From Paenibacillus sp. UNC451MF (lineage in GTDB: Bacteria; Bacillota; Bacilli; Paenibacillales; NBRC-103111): a stretch of 64,000 nucleotides of DNA. The notes under the pieces were generated by a model. It did not search any database. It was not told the origin of the DNA and worked only from the letters and a program-made list of their open reading frames with translations. Positions within the stretch are counted from its first letter, which is position 1, and each line of letters begins with the position of its first letter. The stretch covers positions 248,001 to 312,000 of the forward strand of contig NZ_JMLS01000004.1 of NCBI RefSeq assembly GCF_000686845.1. The letters are read 5' to 3'. Made by a program: the position numbers and the translations under genes. This document shows, one piece after another, positions 41,886 to 50,536 of the stretch.

Positions 41886-43244
41886 TTACGAATTAGGATC
41901 GTTCACATCATGCTCTTCCAAGAACTTAATATCAAAGTCGCCGGAGATAAATTTCTTGTGCTCCAGCAGCTTCAAGTGAAATGGAATGGTAGAGTGAATA
42001 CCCTCGATCGTGAATTCCGATAAGGCTCGTTTCATACGTTGGATCGCTTCGTCACGGTCTTTTCCCCACACGATCAGCTTTGCTATCATGGAATCGTAAT
42101 GTGGAGAAATCGTATAACCTGGATACGCCGCGCTATCTACGCGCACACCGAAACCGCCCGGAGGCAAATAGAATTGAATTTGACCGGCTGACGGCATAAA
42201 ATTACGATTTGAATCTTCCGCATTGATCCGGCACTCGATGGACCAGCCGTTGATCTGCACATCTTCTTGTGAGAAGGACAGCGGCTCACCTTCCGCAACG
42301 TGAATCATTTCCTTGATAATATCAATCCCCGTAATCAATTCCGTTACCGGATGTTCTACCTGAATACGAGTGTTCATTTCCATAAAGTAAAATTGACCGT
42401 CTGCACCTAACAGAAATTCTAGTGTTCCGGCACCTGAGTAGTTAACCGCTTGTGCTGCACGAACAGCTGCTTCACCCATCTGGGAACGAGTTTCCGGTGA
42501 TAGGATAGAGCAAGGGGCTTCCTCGACCAATTTTTGACGTCTGCGTTGAACCGAACAATCACGCTCACCAAGATGAACGACATTGCCGTGCTTATCAGCC
42601 AAAATTTGGATTTCAACGTGCTTCATGCCTGTCAAATACTTCTCCAAATAAACGCCTGCATTACCAAAAGCTTTTTGAGCTTCCTGCTGCGCAGTCGTAA
42701 TTTGTTGAATCAACATTTCTTCATTTTCTGCAATACGGATACCTTTACCTCCGCCGCCTGCAGTAGCCTTGATGATCACTGGATAACCGATTTCACGTCC
42801 AAGACGAATCGCTTCCTCCATATCTTCAACAAGCCCCTCCGAACCAGGAATAACCGGTACATTGGCTTCTTTCATCGTTTGCTTAGCAACCGATTTGTCA
42901 CCCATCCGGCTGATAGCATCAGCAGAAGGACCGATGAAAGTAATATTGCAGCTTTCACAGATTTCAGCGAAATCTGCATTTTCGGCTAAAAATCCGTAGC
43001 CTGGGTGTATCGCATCCGTCTCGGTCAAAGTAGCTACGCTTAAAATGTTGGTCAAATTAAGATAGCTGTCTTTGGATAATGTCGGTCCGATACAGTATGC
43101 TTCGTCCGCAAGACGAACGTGCAATGCTTCGCGATCCGCTTCGGAATATACCGCAACAGTCGAAATGCCTAATTCTTGACAAGCTCTTATTATGCGTACC
43201 GCGATTTCTCCTCGGTTGGCGATAAGTATCTTTTGAAACTTCAC
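41886..43244 (-). CDS. accC: Acetyl-CoA carboxylase, biotin carboxylase subunit
   Basis: ATP-dependent carboxylation of biotin on AccB, the first half-reaction of malonyl-CoA synthesis. 452 aa. [22 protein letters not shown] opens the protein; the ATP-grasp glycine-rich loop is [14 protein letters not shown]; catalytic residues lie in [18 protein letters not shown] and [21 protein letters not shown]. It starts at GTG43244, 7 nt after GTAGGAGGAG. The 128-nt gap from accB is filled by three hairpin units. Confidence 0.97.
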   Translation of the reverse strand: MKFQKILIANRGEIAVRIIRACQELGISTVAVYSEADREALHVRLADEAYCIGPTLSKDSYLNLTNILSVATLTETDAIHPGYGFLAENADFAEICESCNITFIGPSADAISRMGDKSVAKQTMKEANVPVIPGSEGLVEDMEEAIRLGREIGYPVIIKATAGGGGKGIRIAENEEMLIQQITTAQQEAQKAFGNAGVYLEKYLTGMKHVEIQILADKHGNVVHLGERDCSVQRRRQKLVEEAPCSILSPETRSQMGEAAVRAAQAVNYSGAGTLEFLLGADGQFYFMEMNTRIQVEHPVTELITGIDIIKEMIHVAEGEPLSFSQEDVQINGWSIECRINAEDSNRNFMPSAGQIQFYLPPGGFGVRVDSAAYPGYTISPHYDSMIAKLIVWGKDRDEAIQRMKRALSEFTIEGIHSTIPFHLKLLEHKKFISGDFDIKFLEEHDVNDPNS

Positions 43245-43261
43245 TGATTTTCTCCTCCTAC

Positions 43262-43363
43262 GAGTTTTGCATGAGCAAAACTAACGTCGTAAGCATAAGC
43301 TAGCTTTGCGTAGGCAAAGCTTTCTTCGAAAGCATTAACTTTAGGTTTTGCTGTTAGCAAAAC
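43262..43363 (-). repeat. Three hairpin units between accB and accC
   Basis: Stems AGTTTTGC/GCAAAACT (43263-43282), AGCTTTGC/GCAAAGCT (43302-43321) and GTTTTGC/GCAAAAC (43345-43363), all perfect, centres about 40 bp apart. The second differs from the first by a paired double change (T-A to C-G). Linking blocks in the accC sense contain ATGCTTACGACG and ATGCTTTCGAAG. Confidence 0.9.
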
Positions 43364-43372
43364 GATTGAACC

Positions 43373-43864
43373 TTAAAGAGGGCGAACGAGGAACAATGGT
43401 TGTCCGTATTCGACTAGTTGACCATTTTCAACAAGTACGTCAACGATCTCGCCTTTGATCTCCGCTTCAATTTCATTCATAAGCTTCATTGCTTCGATGA
43501 TGCAGACTACGGATTTTTCCTTCACTGCACTGCCTTTGGCAACAAATGCTGCAGCGCCTGGAGACGGTGCTTCATAGAACGTTCCTACCATTGGGGATAC
43601 GATAGTATGTAAGCCTGCTTCCTGTTTGGATGCTGCTGGAGCGCTCTCCACGGCTGGAGCTTGTACAGCTGGCTGCTGAATGGACTGTTGTCCGATAACT
43701 GGAGTAAAAGCTTGTTGAACCGGCGCTGCTGTAACGACAACAGATTCCGTTTTATTAGGTTTACGAATTGTAAGGCGGGAGCCTTCGCTTTCAATTTCCA
43801 ATTCATGTAGAGAGCTTTGATCAATAAGCTGTATCAATTCTTTAATTTCGTTTAATTTAAACAC
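43373..43864 (-). CDS. accB: Acetyl-CoA carboxylase, biotin carboxyl carrier protein
   Basis: Carries the biotin that shuttles CO2 between AccC and the transferase. 163 aa: N-terminal helical segment FKLNEIKELIQLIDQSS, a Pro/Ala/Gln-rich flexible linker (about 50-85), and the biotinyl domain with the modified Lys in the canonical EAMKLMNEIEAE. GTG43864 is preceded by AAGGAG at 8 nt; a GTG three codons earlier overlaps the ribosome site. A TATAAT at about 43898 suggests a promoter, with a weak -35. Confidence 0.96.
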   Translation of the reverse strand: MFKLNEIKELIQLIDQSSLHELEIESEGSRLTIRKPNKTESVVVTAAPVQQAFTPVIGQQSIQQPAVQAPAVESAPAASKQEAGLHTIVSPMVGTFYEAPSPGAAAFVAKGSAVKEKSVVCIIEAMKLMNEIEAEIKGEIVDVLVENGQLVEYGQPLFLVRPL

Positions 43865-44064
43865 AAGATTCACTCCTTCAACGATGGTGAAACAACGACG
43901 TTGTTATTATAACACAATCTTACTTTAAGAAAAGAGTTTATTATTACATACTTATAGTACTTAATAGGATTGACAACTCGCAATCTATGCTCCGTGTTAG
44001 TTAGGTTCCTATACTCAGTCAAATAAGAGAAGACAAATCAAGCCCCCACTATAATTGTGTAAAT

Positions 44065-44113
44065 GAAAAGGCCATTCCATGGTCCTTTTCAGACCCAATG
44101 GAACAGCCTTTTC
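44065..44113 (-). terminator. Long hairpin terminator after spoIIIAH
   Basis: GAAAAGGC and GCCTTTTC close a nested stem (TTCCAT/ATGGAA, GGGTC/GGACC) of about 49 nt, followed on the minus strand by ATTTAC. The U-run is weak but the fold is strong. It separates the spoIIIA operon from accBC; the rest of the 271-nt gap holds the accB promoter region. Confidence 0.55.
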
Positions 44114-44135
44114 CTAAAATTCCTTCAACTAGTCC

Positions 44136-44927
44136 TTATGGAATATACTGAACTACAATTTTCTCCGGTCCTACATTCATTTCCTGCATTACTTTTTCAA
44201 CAATACTAACCGCTTGGCTTTTTTCCAGCTTCGTGCTTTGAACGGTTACTCTCCACTTCGAAGATTCTTGAGTAATAACGGCTTGCGGGAAATCTTTCAT
44301 CAAGCTTTCTTCCAGATTGGAGATTTTTGTTTCATTATCTTGAAGCTTTTGCAGCTCGACTGCAGCATTAGCAGCCGCTTCTTGGGTTTGCTTCGAATCG
44401 GAAAGAACCGTTACCCATTTTTCAGACTGTTTTGCGATGTCTTCGTCACGTTTCAAGCCCAGATTGATGAAATAGTCTGTGCCGGACTTGGCTTGTGTTT
44501 GCACTTGCTGCAATACTTTGGCATCTGCTGGACTTACTTGTTCGTTTGCCTTTGTAGTCGGTTGGCTATTGGAGTTTGCATCCGTTTTTGCATTAGTATC
44601 CGTTTTAGTACTTGATGTCGAATCTGTTTTCACACTGCTTGCCTTGGTCTCCTGAGTCGTTTGGTTTGTACCAGACTGCTTGGCTTCCGGTGCTGTAGTG
44701 CCAGCTTTAGCATCGGTTTTGGTGTCTGCTTTGATATCGGACGGTGTTTGTTTAACGTTCAGATCGTTTGTGTTAACAACAATTTCTTTAGCGGTTGGGC
44801 TGTTAGTTGTGCTCGATGAGCTCATATCCAGCTTGTTCACATCTTCCGTAAACAAATAGTAAGCGGACAGAACGACCATTAAACTGAGCATAGACACTAA
44901 CCAAATTGTTTGTCTTTTCGTATTCAT
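44136..44927 (-). CDS. spoIIIAH: Stage III sporulation protein AH
   Basis: Mother-cell membrane protein whose extracellular YscJ/FliF-like domain binds SpoIIQ across the intermembrane space in the engulfment channel. One N-terminal span (about 9-26), then a Thr/Ser/Lys/Asn-rich linker (about 45-130), then the ring-building domain with AANAAVELQKLQDNETKISNLEESL. 263 aa, longer than the 218 aa of B. subtilis because of the linker. GGAGGAATAC precedes the ATG. Last gene of the operon. Confidence 0.93.
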   Translation of the reverse strand: MNTKRQTIWLVSMLSLMVVLSAYYLFTEDVNKLDMSSSSTTNSPTAKEIVVNTNDLNVKQTPSDIKADTKTDAKAGTTAPEAKQSGTNQTTQETKASSVKTDSTSSTKTDTNAKTDANSNSQPTTKANEQVSPADAKVLQQVQTQAKSGTDYFINLGLKRDEDIAKQSEKWVTVLSDSKQTQEAAANAAVELQKLQDNETKISNLEESLMKDFPQAVITQESSKWRVTVQSTKLEKSQAVSIVEKVMQEMNVGPEKIVVQYIP

Positions 44928-44967
44928 CTTTGTATTCCTCCTTGAAATTGGGTTTTATAGATAATCA

Positions 44968-45603
44968 TTATTGCTTACGGGGTAAAATAGAAATCTTGTT
45001 TGCAGGAACGTCTAGTCCTCTTTCTACAGCTTCTGTGATCATTTTTTTGACTGTCAGGTTTTCAGCGCCTTTGGCAACAACCAAGACTCCCCTTATTTTC
45101 GGCTTGATGTATTTTTGAACCAGCGGCTGCTTGCCATTGGATACTTCGTACAGCACGACTTCGCCACTGCGTGTGACATCGGTTATATGGCGGGTAGCGC
45201 CATGCTGATCTTTTTCATTCGTCACCTGTTGGGTTTCCTTAGTATTTCGCTCTACGGTGACCTCCTCGGTCGAATCGATCGTAACCAGCACCTCTACCTC
45301 ACCCACACCAACTATTTTCGACAATATTTCCTTCAATTGGCTTTCGTATGCGTCCTCATAATCTCTAAAAGCTGAACGCTCTTTGTTGGCAGCCGCTGAA
45401 AACGCAGCCTGTGTCGATGGTTCCGGAGAGGCCCTCCCTTCGTTGATGGGGTCAACATCCTTCACCGTAATGAAAGAATTGAGTATCATAAACGCTGCTC
45501 CCACAAGCCCCAGCAGGATTAACCAACGAAACGTCTTTACCCGCTTCGTTCCGTTCGGCCCTCCGCCTAACCAAGTCTCCATCCATTTCATAAAACCACC
45601 CAT
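44968..45603 (-). CDS. spoIIIAG: Stage III sporulation protein AG
   Basis: Forms a large ring in the mother-cell channel to the forespore. One membrane span at about residues 26-46 (WLILLGLVGAAFMILNSF), then the ring domain with EDAYESQLKEILSKIVGVGEVEVLVTIDSTEE and VLVVAKGAENLTVKKMITEAVERGLDVPANKISILP. ATG45603 is 9 nt after AAGGAGG; two other in-frame ATGs flank it. 211 aa. Confidence 0.93.
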   Translation of the reverse strand: MGGFMKWMETWLGGGPNGTKRVKTFRWLILLGLVGAAFMILNSFITVKDVDPINEGRASPEPSTQAAFSAAANKERSAFRDYEDAYESQLKEILSKIVGVGEVEVLVTIDSTEEVTVERNTKETQQVTNEKDQHGATRHITDVTRSGEVVLYEVSNGKQPLVQKYIKPKIRGVLVVAKGAENLTVKKMITEAVERGLDVPANKISILPRKQ

Positions 45604-45635
45604 CGGTTCACACCTCCTTAGCATCGAATGGTTGC

Positions 45636-46370
45636 TTATGACTTCAACTTGTCTGCTGCTACATTAACGAATATTTGATCCAAGGGTATCTGCCAATCCT
45701 TATTAATAGACATTCGGATTTGCGTCCTTTCCTGCTCATAACCGTTCCCTCCAGCCGTTGGTTCCTTGTTCAGACCATTGGTACTCTTGTTGTCTGGAGA
45801 GATGTTGACAGTTACCGGTTTGACGGGTTCAATGGCTACGCTCTTCATAGGTTCCGATCCTTTATCTGATGATACTGCCACTGTCGGGGCTCTTGGAGAT
45901 ACGCTAACCTCCACCCTGACGATTTGCAGCTGTCCGCTGTTATCCTTTCCCGTATGAACTTTAACATTTTGCACATCCATTACACCTGCTTGCTCGATGC
46001 TTCGTTTCATCAAATCTTCGATTTGCTGCTGAGCAATTCTCTGTGATTGCTGCTCTTGTTTGGCCTTCAGCTGATCTGCTTGCTGTTGAATACTCCCCAA
46101 TGATTGCATTTGGTTCGAGCCTCCTTGAGCCCCAGTTGATGCCAATAAGCCGCCCCCTTTAGAGTTCATTGCATCAGCAAGAAGCTGATCGAGTGGTACG
46201 TGTTTTTGAAATATGGACAACAAAGGCTGCAGGAGGATCAACAATATAAATAAGCTGATGACGGTTTTGACGTAACGCTGCATGGACTGGCTCGGAAGCA
46301 GGATATCGACGAAGGTTGCAAGCAAGATGACGAGAATGATGGATTTGAGCCAGCCGCCTAACCATTCCAT
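45636..46370 (-). CDS. spoIIIAF: Stage III sporulation protein AF
   Basis: Component of the SpoIIIA apparatus. Two N-terminal membrane spans (about 8-26 and 35-52: LKSIILVILLATFVDILLPS, TVISLFILLILLQPLLSI) and a cytoplasmic or intermembrane ring-like domain. ATG46370 lies 8 nt after AGAGGGG; the GTG three codons upstream sits in the ribosome site. 244 aa, longer than the 206 aa of B. subtilis because of a Gln/Ser/Gly-rich middle. Confidence 0.9.
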   Translation of the reverse strand: MEWLGGWLKSIILVILLATFVDILLPSQSMQRYVKTVISLFILLILLQPLLSIFQKHVPLDQLLADAMNSKGGGLLASTGAQGGSNQMQSLGSIQQQADQLKAKQEQQSQRIAQQQIEDLMKRSIEQAGVMDVQNVKVHTGKDNSGQLQIVRVEVSVSPRAPTVAVSSDKGSEPMKSVAIEPVKPVTVNISPDNKSTNGLNKEPTAGGNGYEQERTQIRMSINKDWQIPLDQIFVNVAADKLKS

Positions 46371-46401
46371 GTCGCACACCCCTCTCTAGCCCCAAATGAG
46401 T

Positions 46402-47643
46402 CTAACGCATCATCACGGACAAATTCCCAGCAGTGATCAAAATCGTGATAGCAAGAAAGAACATCAACCCCACAACTGCTAAAGCTGCGAATACATAGAT
46501 TAAACTTTTACCTATCGTTTCAAGGCAGGTAATCATCGGATTGTCACCTAAAGGTTGAAGCACAGCGGCAGACAAGTTGTATATCAAGGCGAGAGCCATT
46601 ATTTTCAATGCGGGAAAAGCGCATAGAATCAACAAAATAACGACACCGGCCAGCCCGACTGCATTTTTTACCAGGAGCGATGCCCCTATCACCGTTTCAG
46701 ATGCATCGGAGAACATCCTCCCTACCACAGGAACGAAGTTTCCCGCAATATATTTGGCCGTTCGGATCGTCACTCCGTCTGCTACCGCACTGCTTGCACC
46801 TCTTATGGAAATGACTCCAAGAAAGACGGTTACGAATATCCCCAAGCAGCCGACGCTGACGTTTCTCAGTAGATTGGCGAGCTGTGTTACCTTGTATTTA
46901 TCCGTCAAGGAGCTAACGATATGAAGTACGGCCGAGAAGAACAGCAGTGGAAAAACGACCAAATAGATTGCGGTTCCTACGGCATGAATCATGAAAACAA
47001 TAAGCGGATGAAGCACCGAGACCGACACTACGTTACCCATGGAAGCAAGTAATGTCAGAAGCAGCGGAATGACAGCCACCATAAAGTGAATCATGTCTGT
47101 TATCGCTGACCTAGCATATCCGATGGCGACACTGAAGCTGTTGATAGCCATGATCATCAGCACCATGAAGGTAATTGCGTAAGCGACTTTACTGACTGTA
47201 TTTTTTTCAAATGAGCTTTGCAGCGTCTCGAGCAGCATGCTGAAAATAGTCAGGACAACAATCGATGCGAGCAGCTTGCCATTGTACAGCAGCTCATGAA
47301 AAAAATATCGAAGTATTCCTGTGAAGATTGAGCTTATGCCTAACCCTTTAGAACCGGTAATCATCTCCATAAACGATGGGGTTTGGCTATCTGGAAAATA
47401 CCCGCCATACTTTTTCATTAGCTGATTCCAGTACTGTTCTACCTGGTCGGTGTTTAACCGTTCAGCCTGTTCCTTGATAATCTGCTCGACAGGTGTAGCC
47501 TGTGCGATACCTGCCTGCTCGGTTATTCCATATGCCAATGGATCCGAAGCTAATGAGAACCCTGTGAGAATGAACAGAAGCAACAGTGGTTTGGCAGCGC
47601 GTCTCCGAAACCATTTTTCCATGTACGACCATGTGAGCAGCAT
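46402..47643 (-). CDS. spoIIIAE: Stage III sporulation protein AE
   Basis: Multi-span mother-cell membrane protein of the SpoIIIA channel. An N-terminal signal-like segment (KPLLLLFILTGFSLAS) is followed by a soluble stretch (TPVEQIIKEQAERLNTDQVEQYW) and about seven spans with PVVGRMFSDASETVIGASLLVKNAVG in the family core. ATG47643 is preceded by CAGGAG at 9 nt; earlier in-frame starts overlap that site. 413 aa. Confidence 0.93.
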   Translation of the reverse strand: MLLTWSYMEKWFRRRAAKPLLLLFILTGFSLASDPLAYGITEQAGIAQATPVEQIIKEQAERLNTDQVEQYWNQLMKKYGGYFPDSQTPSFMEMITGSKGLGISSIFTGILRYFFHELLYNGKLLASIVVLTIFSMLLETLQSSFEKNTVSKVAYAITFMVLMIMAINSFSVAIGYARSAITDMIHFMVAVIPLLLTLLASMGNVVSVSVLHPLIVFMIHAVGTAIYLVVFPLLFFSAVLHIVSSLTDKYKVTQLANLLRNVSVGCLGIFVTVFLGVISIRGASSAVADGVTIRTAKYIAGNFVPVVGRMFSDASETVIGASLLVKNAVGLAGVVILLILCAFPALKIMALALIYNLSAAVLQPLGDNPMITCLETIGKSLIYVFAALAVVGLMFFLAITILITAGNLSVMMR

Positions 47644-47667
47644 TTGCTTCATCTCCTGGCACATTAC

Positions 47668-48057
47668 TTATGCGGGCAGCAGCTTGACCACCGTTTCGAT
47701 AATGACCGATACAATTGGAATAGCCATTACCATAATTAAAATTTTGCCGGATAGTTCAATTTTGGAGGCGATCGATTCTTGCCCTGCATCCCTTACGATC
47801 TGAGCACCGAATTCTGCGATATAAGCGATACCGATGATTTTCAAGATCGTTTTGAGGAAAATCATATTCACGTTCGCATTCAGTGCGAGATCCTCCAGGA
47901 TTTGAATGACCGAAGCGATCTTGCCAATCAGAAACAAAAAGATGACGATCCCCGTAAATGCAGTCAGCAGGAAAGCGAATATCGGCTTTTGTTCCTTGAT
48001 GATCAGTACCAGTATGGTGGCGATTAAGCCCAGACCTACGATTTGTATGATCTCCAC
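47668..48057 (-). CDS. spoIIIAD: Stage III sporulation protein AD
   Basis: Membrane component with weak relation to type III secretion export proteins. 129 aa with four spans; FLLTAFTGIVIFLFLIGKI and IAEFGAQIVRDAGQESIASKIELSGKILIMV are typical. It starts 16 nt after spoIIIAC. Confidence 0.93.
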   Translation of the reverse strand: MEIIQIVGLGLIATILVLIIKEQKPIFAFLLTAFTGIVIFLFLIGKIASVIQILEDLALNANVNMIFLKTILKIIGIAYIAEFGAQIVRDAGQESIASKIELSGKILIMVMAIPIVSVIIETVVKLLPA

Positions 48058-48073
48058 TAAGTCTCACCTACGT

Positions 48074-48277
48074 CTACTGAAATAAAAAAATGGTTTTGAT
48101 TTCCTTGAACAAATTATCAAGCAGGTTGACAACCATGAACAGAACGACAACGAAGCCTATTAATGTAACCCAGTGTGCCATGTCCTCTTTGCCCATTTGC
48201 TTAAGCACGGTATGAATCATCGCGATAATAATCCCGATTCCGGCAATCTGAAATATCGCGTTCACATCTACGTTCAT
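48074..48277 (-). CDS. spoIIIAC: Stage III sporulation protein AC
   Basis: A 67-aa protein of two membrane spans (about 5-22 and 38-56) with the conserved IFQIAGIGIIIAMIHTVLKQMGKEDMAHW. ATG48277 follows GAGGTG; a GTG three codons earlier is part of that site. In B. subtilis spoIIIAC is 68 aa. The 130-nt gap from spoIIIAB, unusual for this operon, contains direct repeats. Confidence 0.93.
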   Translation of the reverse strand: MNVDVNAIFQIAGIGIIIAMIHTVLKQMGKEDMAHWVTLIGFVVVLFMVVNLLDNLFKEIKTIFLFQ

Positions 48278-48309
48278 TCGTGGCACCTCACCTCTAGCCT
48301 CTAACTTCC

Positions 48310-48411
48310 TAACCGTGCAACTTTCTGCTGACTCTGCTGCATTGCTTGAATAGTCGTTGCAGATCCCCTGACAACCGACTCTGCTTCGCTTGAGTAACCG
48401 TTGCAGGTTAA
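48310..48411 (-). repeat. Two imperfect direct repeats between spoIIIAB and spoIIIAC
   Basis: In the gene sense, CTGCAACGGTTACTCAAGCG...CAGAGTCGG and CTGCAACGACTATTCAAGCA...CAGAGTCAG are imperfect copies about 33 bp long, roughly 45 bp apart, with a decayed trace (AGTTGCACGG) closer to spoIIIAC. The sequence differs from the GCTTACGAAG hairpin family but the placement is the same. Confidence 0.65.
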
Positions 48412-48926
48412 TACATCAAAATAACGATTAAAGCACCCATTAATAAGCCCAGGCTTCTCCACATGCTTTCATACCGCTTACGCTCTTCCTCCGAGCTATC
48501 CAGCTCACCCTGCAGCTGCTGGATTGCCAAGCGAAGATGTTTCACTTGATCTACACTATCCGACAAGCCGAGTGTAAAACCCAATTGGCGAACAATATCC
48601 TGTTCTCCCGCCTTCATCGAGGTGTGTTTCCAGTGCTCTTGAAGCGACTGCTGCCATATTTGTTGAGCGGAGCGTCCGCCAGCTTGCCCTAGCTCCTCCG
48701 CAGTATGACGGAAGATAGCATTGACCGGCTGCGGGCAAGATTTGGCTACCTTCATCAAAGCTTCTTGCAGTGGAGTCATGCCGTACACGATTTCCGTCTC
48801 CAACCTTTGCAGCGCCCTGATAATATCACCGATTTGCTTAGGCCTGCGGGAATACTGTTGTGCTTGATAAAATCCGAACAAGGTCGCGGACAGTAAAATC
48901 ATCATCGCCCCTAAAAGCTTCAGCAA
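48408..48926 (-). CDS. spoIIIAB: Stage III sporulation protein AB
   Basis: Resembles a GspF/PilC-type inner-membrane component. 172 aa with an N-terminal span (LLKLLGAMMILLSATLFGFY) and a C-terminal one (LGLLMGALIVILM); RRPKQIGDIIRALQRLETEIVYGMTPLQEAL is diagnostic. The start is TTG48926, 7 nt after AAGGGGG and overlapping the spoIIIAA stop as TTGCTGA. The open frame extends to 48989 but those codons are within spoIIIAA. Confidence 0.92.
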   Translation of the reverse strand: MLKLLGAMMILLSATLFGFYQAQQYSRRPKQIGDIIRALQRLETEIVYGMTPLQEALMKVAKSCPQPVNAIFRHTAEELGQAGGRSAQQIWQQSLQEHWKHTSMKAGEQDIVRQLGFTLGLSDSVDQVKHLRLAIQQLQGELDSSEEERKRYESMWRSLGLLMGALIVILMY

Positions 48927-50029
48927 TGATCTTCCCCCTTCCCCTTCGATGAGCGGATTGACGACGAGAACGCCGAATTCCCAGTCCAATCTATTGAAGC
49001 TTCTTTCCTGCTTATCCCTAAGGATGGAGTTATTTCAGCTGCGGATACATGAACAGTTGGCTTCGCTAACTCGAGTCTGTTCCCTTTGGCATCATAGACC
49101 CCCTCCAGTGTGCCCGCACCAGCTTTTTTGTTCAAAACAACGATTCGGTTGAATACTCCTTCGTCGAGCAGCTCTTGAAGAACCGGCCTCCTCCTGACAT
49201 CGTCTTGATGCAAACCGTGTGCTGTTGCAATAACACGAATACCCGCATGAATCGCTTCATGAATGGCTGACGCGTCCTCATGTCGACCTATCTCATCTAC
49301 GATAAGAATTTCAGGAGACATCGATCGGATCATCATCATCATTCCTTCCGCCTTAGGACAGCCGTCCAGCACATCTGTACGAGGTCCCAGATCGAAACGT
49401 GGAACACCTCGATCGCACGCTGCGATTTCGGAACGTTCATCGACAATGCCTACCTTCAAGCCTCGCTCTAATCCATAGAGCGCTCCTGCTGATGGCCCTC
49501 CGCTGATTAGCCTTGCCAAGTCGCGAATCAAGGTTGTCTTTCCCTGCTGCGGGGGTGAGACGATCAGCGTATGGTGTACGCTGCCTGTCGAGGCATCCAT
49601 CATATAGGGGAGCACATGGCTTCCAACACCTTTTAACTCTCTAGCAATCCGGATATTAAAGCTGGTAATTTCTTTCAAATGCTTGACTTTACCGTGCTCC
49701 AATACCACCCTTCCCGCGAGTCCAATCCGATGTCCTCCCTGAACCGTTATGTATCCGCGGCGCAGCTCTTCATCGAAGGTGTAAAGTGAATGCTGTGTCA
49801 GCATTTCAAGCAAAGTGGAGCAATCCTCCCTGGTAGGCCGGTATGCAAGTGCGGGATCATCGCAAAGACCGGAGTTTCCTTCTACGAAGCTGTACTTTTG
49901 TCCCCATACAATTTCTAACGGTCGCTCTTCACGAACCCGAATCTCTTGTAAATCCTTCATCACCGGGTTTGGTAGAGTTGCTAGTCTTTGGCGCAGAGGG
50001 ACAGAAAAAAGCCGGAGAAGCGAATGCAT
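48920..50029 (-). CDS. spoIIIAA: Stage III sporulation protein AA, secretion-type ATPase
   Basis: Related to type II/IV secretion ATPases; energises the mother-cell-to-forespore channel. Walker A is VSPPQQGKTTLIRDLA and Walker B EILIVDEIGRHEDASA; FDLGPRTDVLDGCPKAEGMMMMIRSMSPE is the family segment. ATG50029 follows GGGGGG by 9 nt. It lies downstream of a sigma-E-like promoter that would start transcription near 50061, so longer frames to 50068 are excluded. 369 aa, about 60 more than in B. subtilis, including a polar C-terminal tail of about 45 residues after the ATPase fold. Confidence 0.94.
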   Translation of the reverse strand: MHSLLRLFSVPLRQRLATLPNPVMKDLQEIRVREERPLEIVWGQKYSFVEGNSGLCDDPALAYRPTREDCSTLLEMLTQHSLYTFDEELRRGYITVQGGHRIGLAGRVVLEHGKVKHLKEITSFNIRIARELKGVGSHVLPYMMDASTGSVHHTLIVSPPQQGKTTLIRDLARLISGGPSAGALYGLERGLKVGIVDERSEIAACDRGVPRFDLGPRTDVLDGCPKAEGMMMMIRSMSPEILIVDEIGRHEDASAIHEAIHAGIRVIATAHGLHQDDVRRRPVLQELLDEGVFNRIVVLNKKAGAGTLEGVYDAKGNRLELAKPTVHVSAAEITPSLGISRKEASIDWTGNSAFSSSIRSSKGKGEDHC

Positions 50030-50067
50030 TTCTTTCATCCCCCCAAGCTGTCCATCTTTCATAATCA

Positions 50068-50095
50068 TGTGTATGCTTGGACGAAGTAATTATGA
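50068..50095 (-). promoter_or_regulatory. Sigma-E-like promoter of the spoIIIA operon
   Basis: On the minus strand TCATAAT (50089-50095), 13 nt, CATACACA (50068-50075); the sigma-E consensus is KMATATT-13/14-CATACAMT. Mother-cell control of spoIIIA by sigma-E is established in B. subtilis. Confidence 0.6.
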
Positions 50096-50099
50096 CTAT

Positions 50100-50366
50100 T
50101 TACTTTTTAAGAATTCCTATAAAAATGCAGCTCACACCTGCTATAACCCAGATCATTTTGCCAAAAGAAAGCTTTTCCGCGAGTCCTACCAGTCCAAGCG
50201 TAGTCGTTGTCAATAAAACAAGGGGCCCTACCATAGCTAGTCCGGTGTTAACCATCAAAGCTTTATCAATTTGATTCAATCGGAGCATTATTAATGCAGC
50301 CATAATTTCGATAGTGCCTGAGAACAGTCGCAGCGAAGCCATGCTGAGCACGATCTTATTGATCAC
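50100..50366 (-). CDS. yqhV: YqhV-like DUF2619 membrane protein
   Basis: An 88-aa protein with three membrane spans. LSMASLRLFSGTIEIMAALIML and LMVNTGLAMVGPLVLLTTTTLGL match YqhV, which also precedes spoIIIAA in B. subtilis. Function unknown; sporulation-linked by location. GTG50366 follows AAAGGGGAG by 7 nt, and the frame from 50393 includes that site. Confidence 0.85.
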   Translation of the reverse strand: MINKIVLSMASLRLFSGTIEIMAALIMLRLNQIDKALMVNTGLAMVGPLVLLTTTTLGLVGLAEKLSFGKMIWVIAGVSCIFIGILKK

Positions 50367-50536
50367 TGTTTTTCTCCCCTTTCTTAAACACACTATAGTA
50401 CTAAGCCGTTGACAGCTTCTCTATCAATCTATGCAGGCTCGTCTCATTTTAGGCATCATGGGCACACCCCTAAATCCAACTGCATATGATGACACAGAAA
50501 TCAACACAAAAAATGTAAACAGCGAGGCGATAGGAC

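Noticed and set aside
43874-44064. FapR operator near accB
   Set aside because: A partial GTACTTAAT-like sequence is present but lacks the palindromic partner, and accBC are not classical FapR targets.
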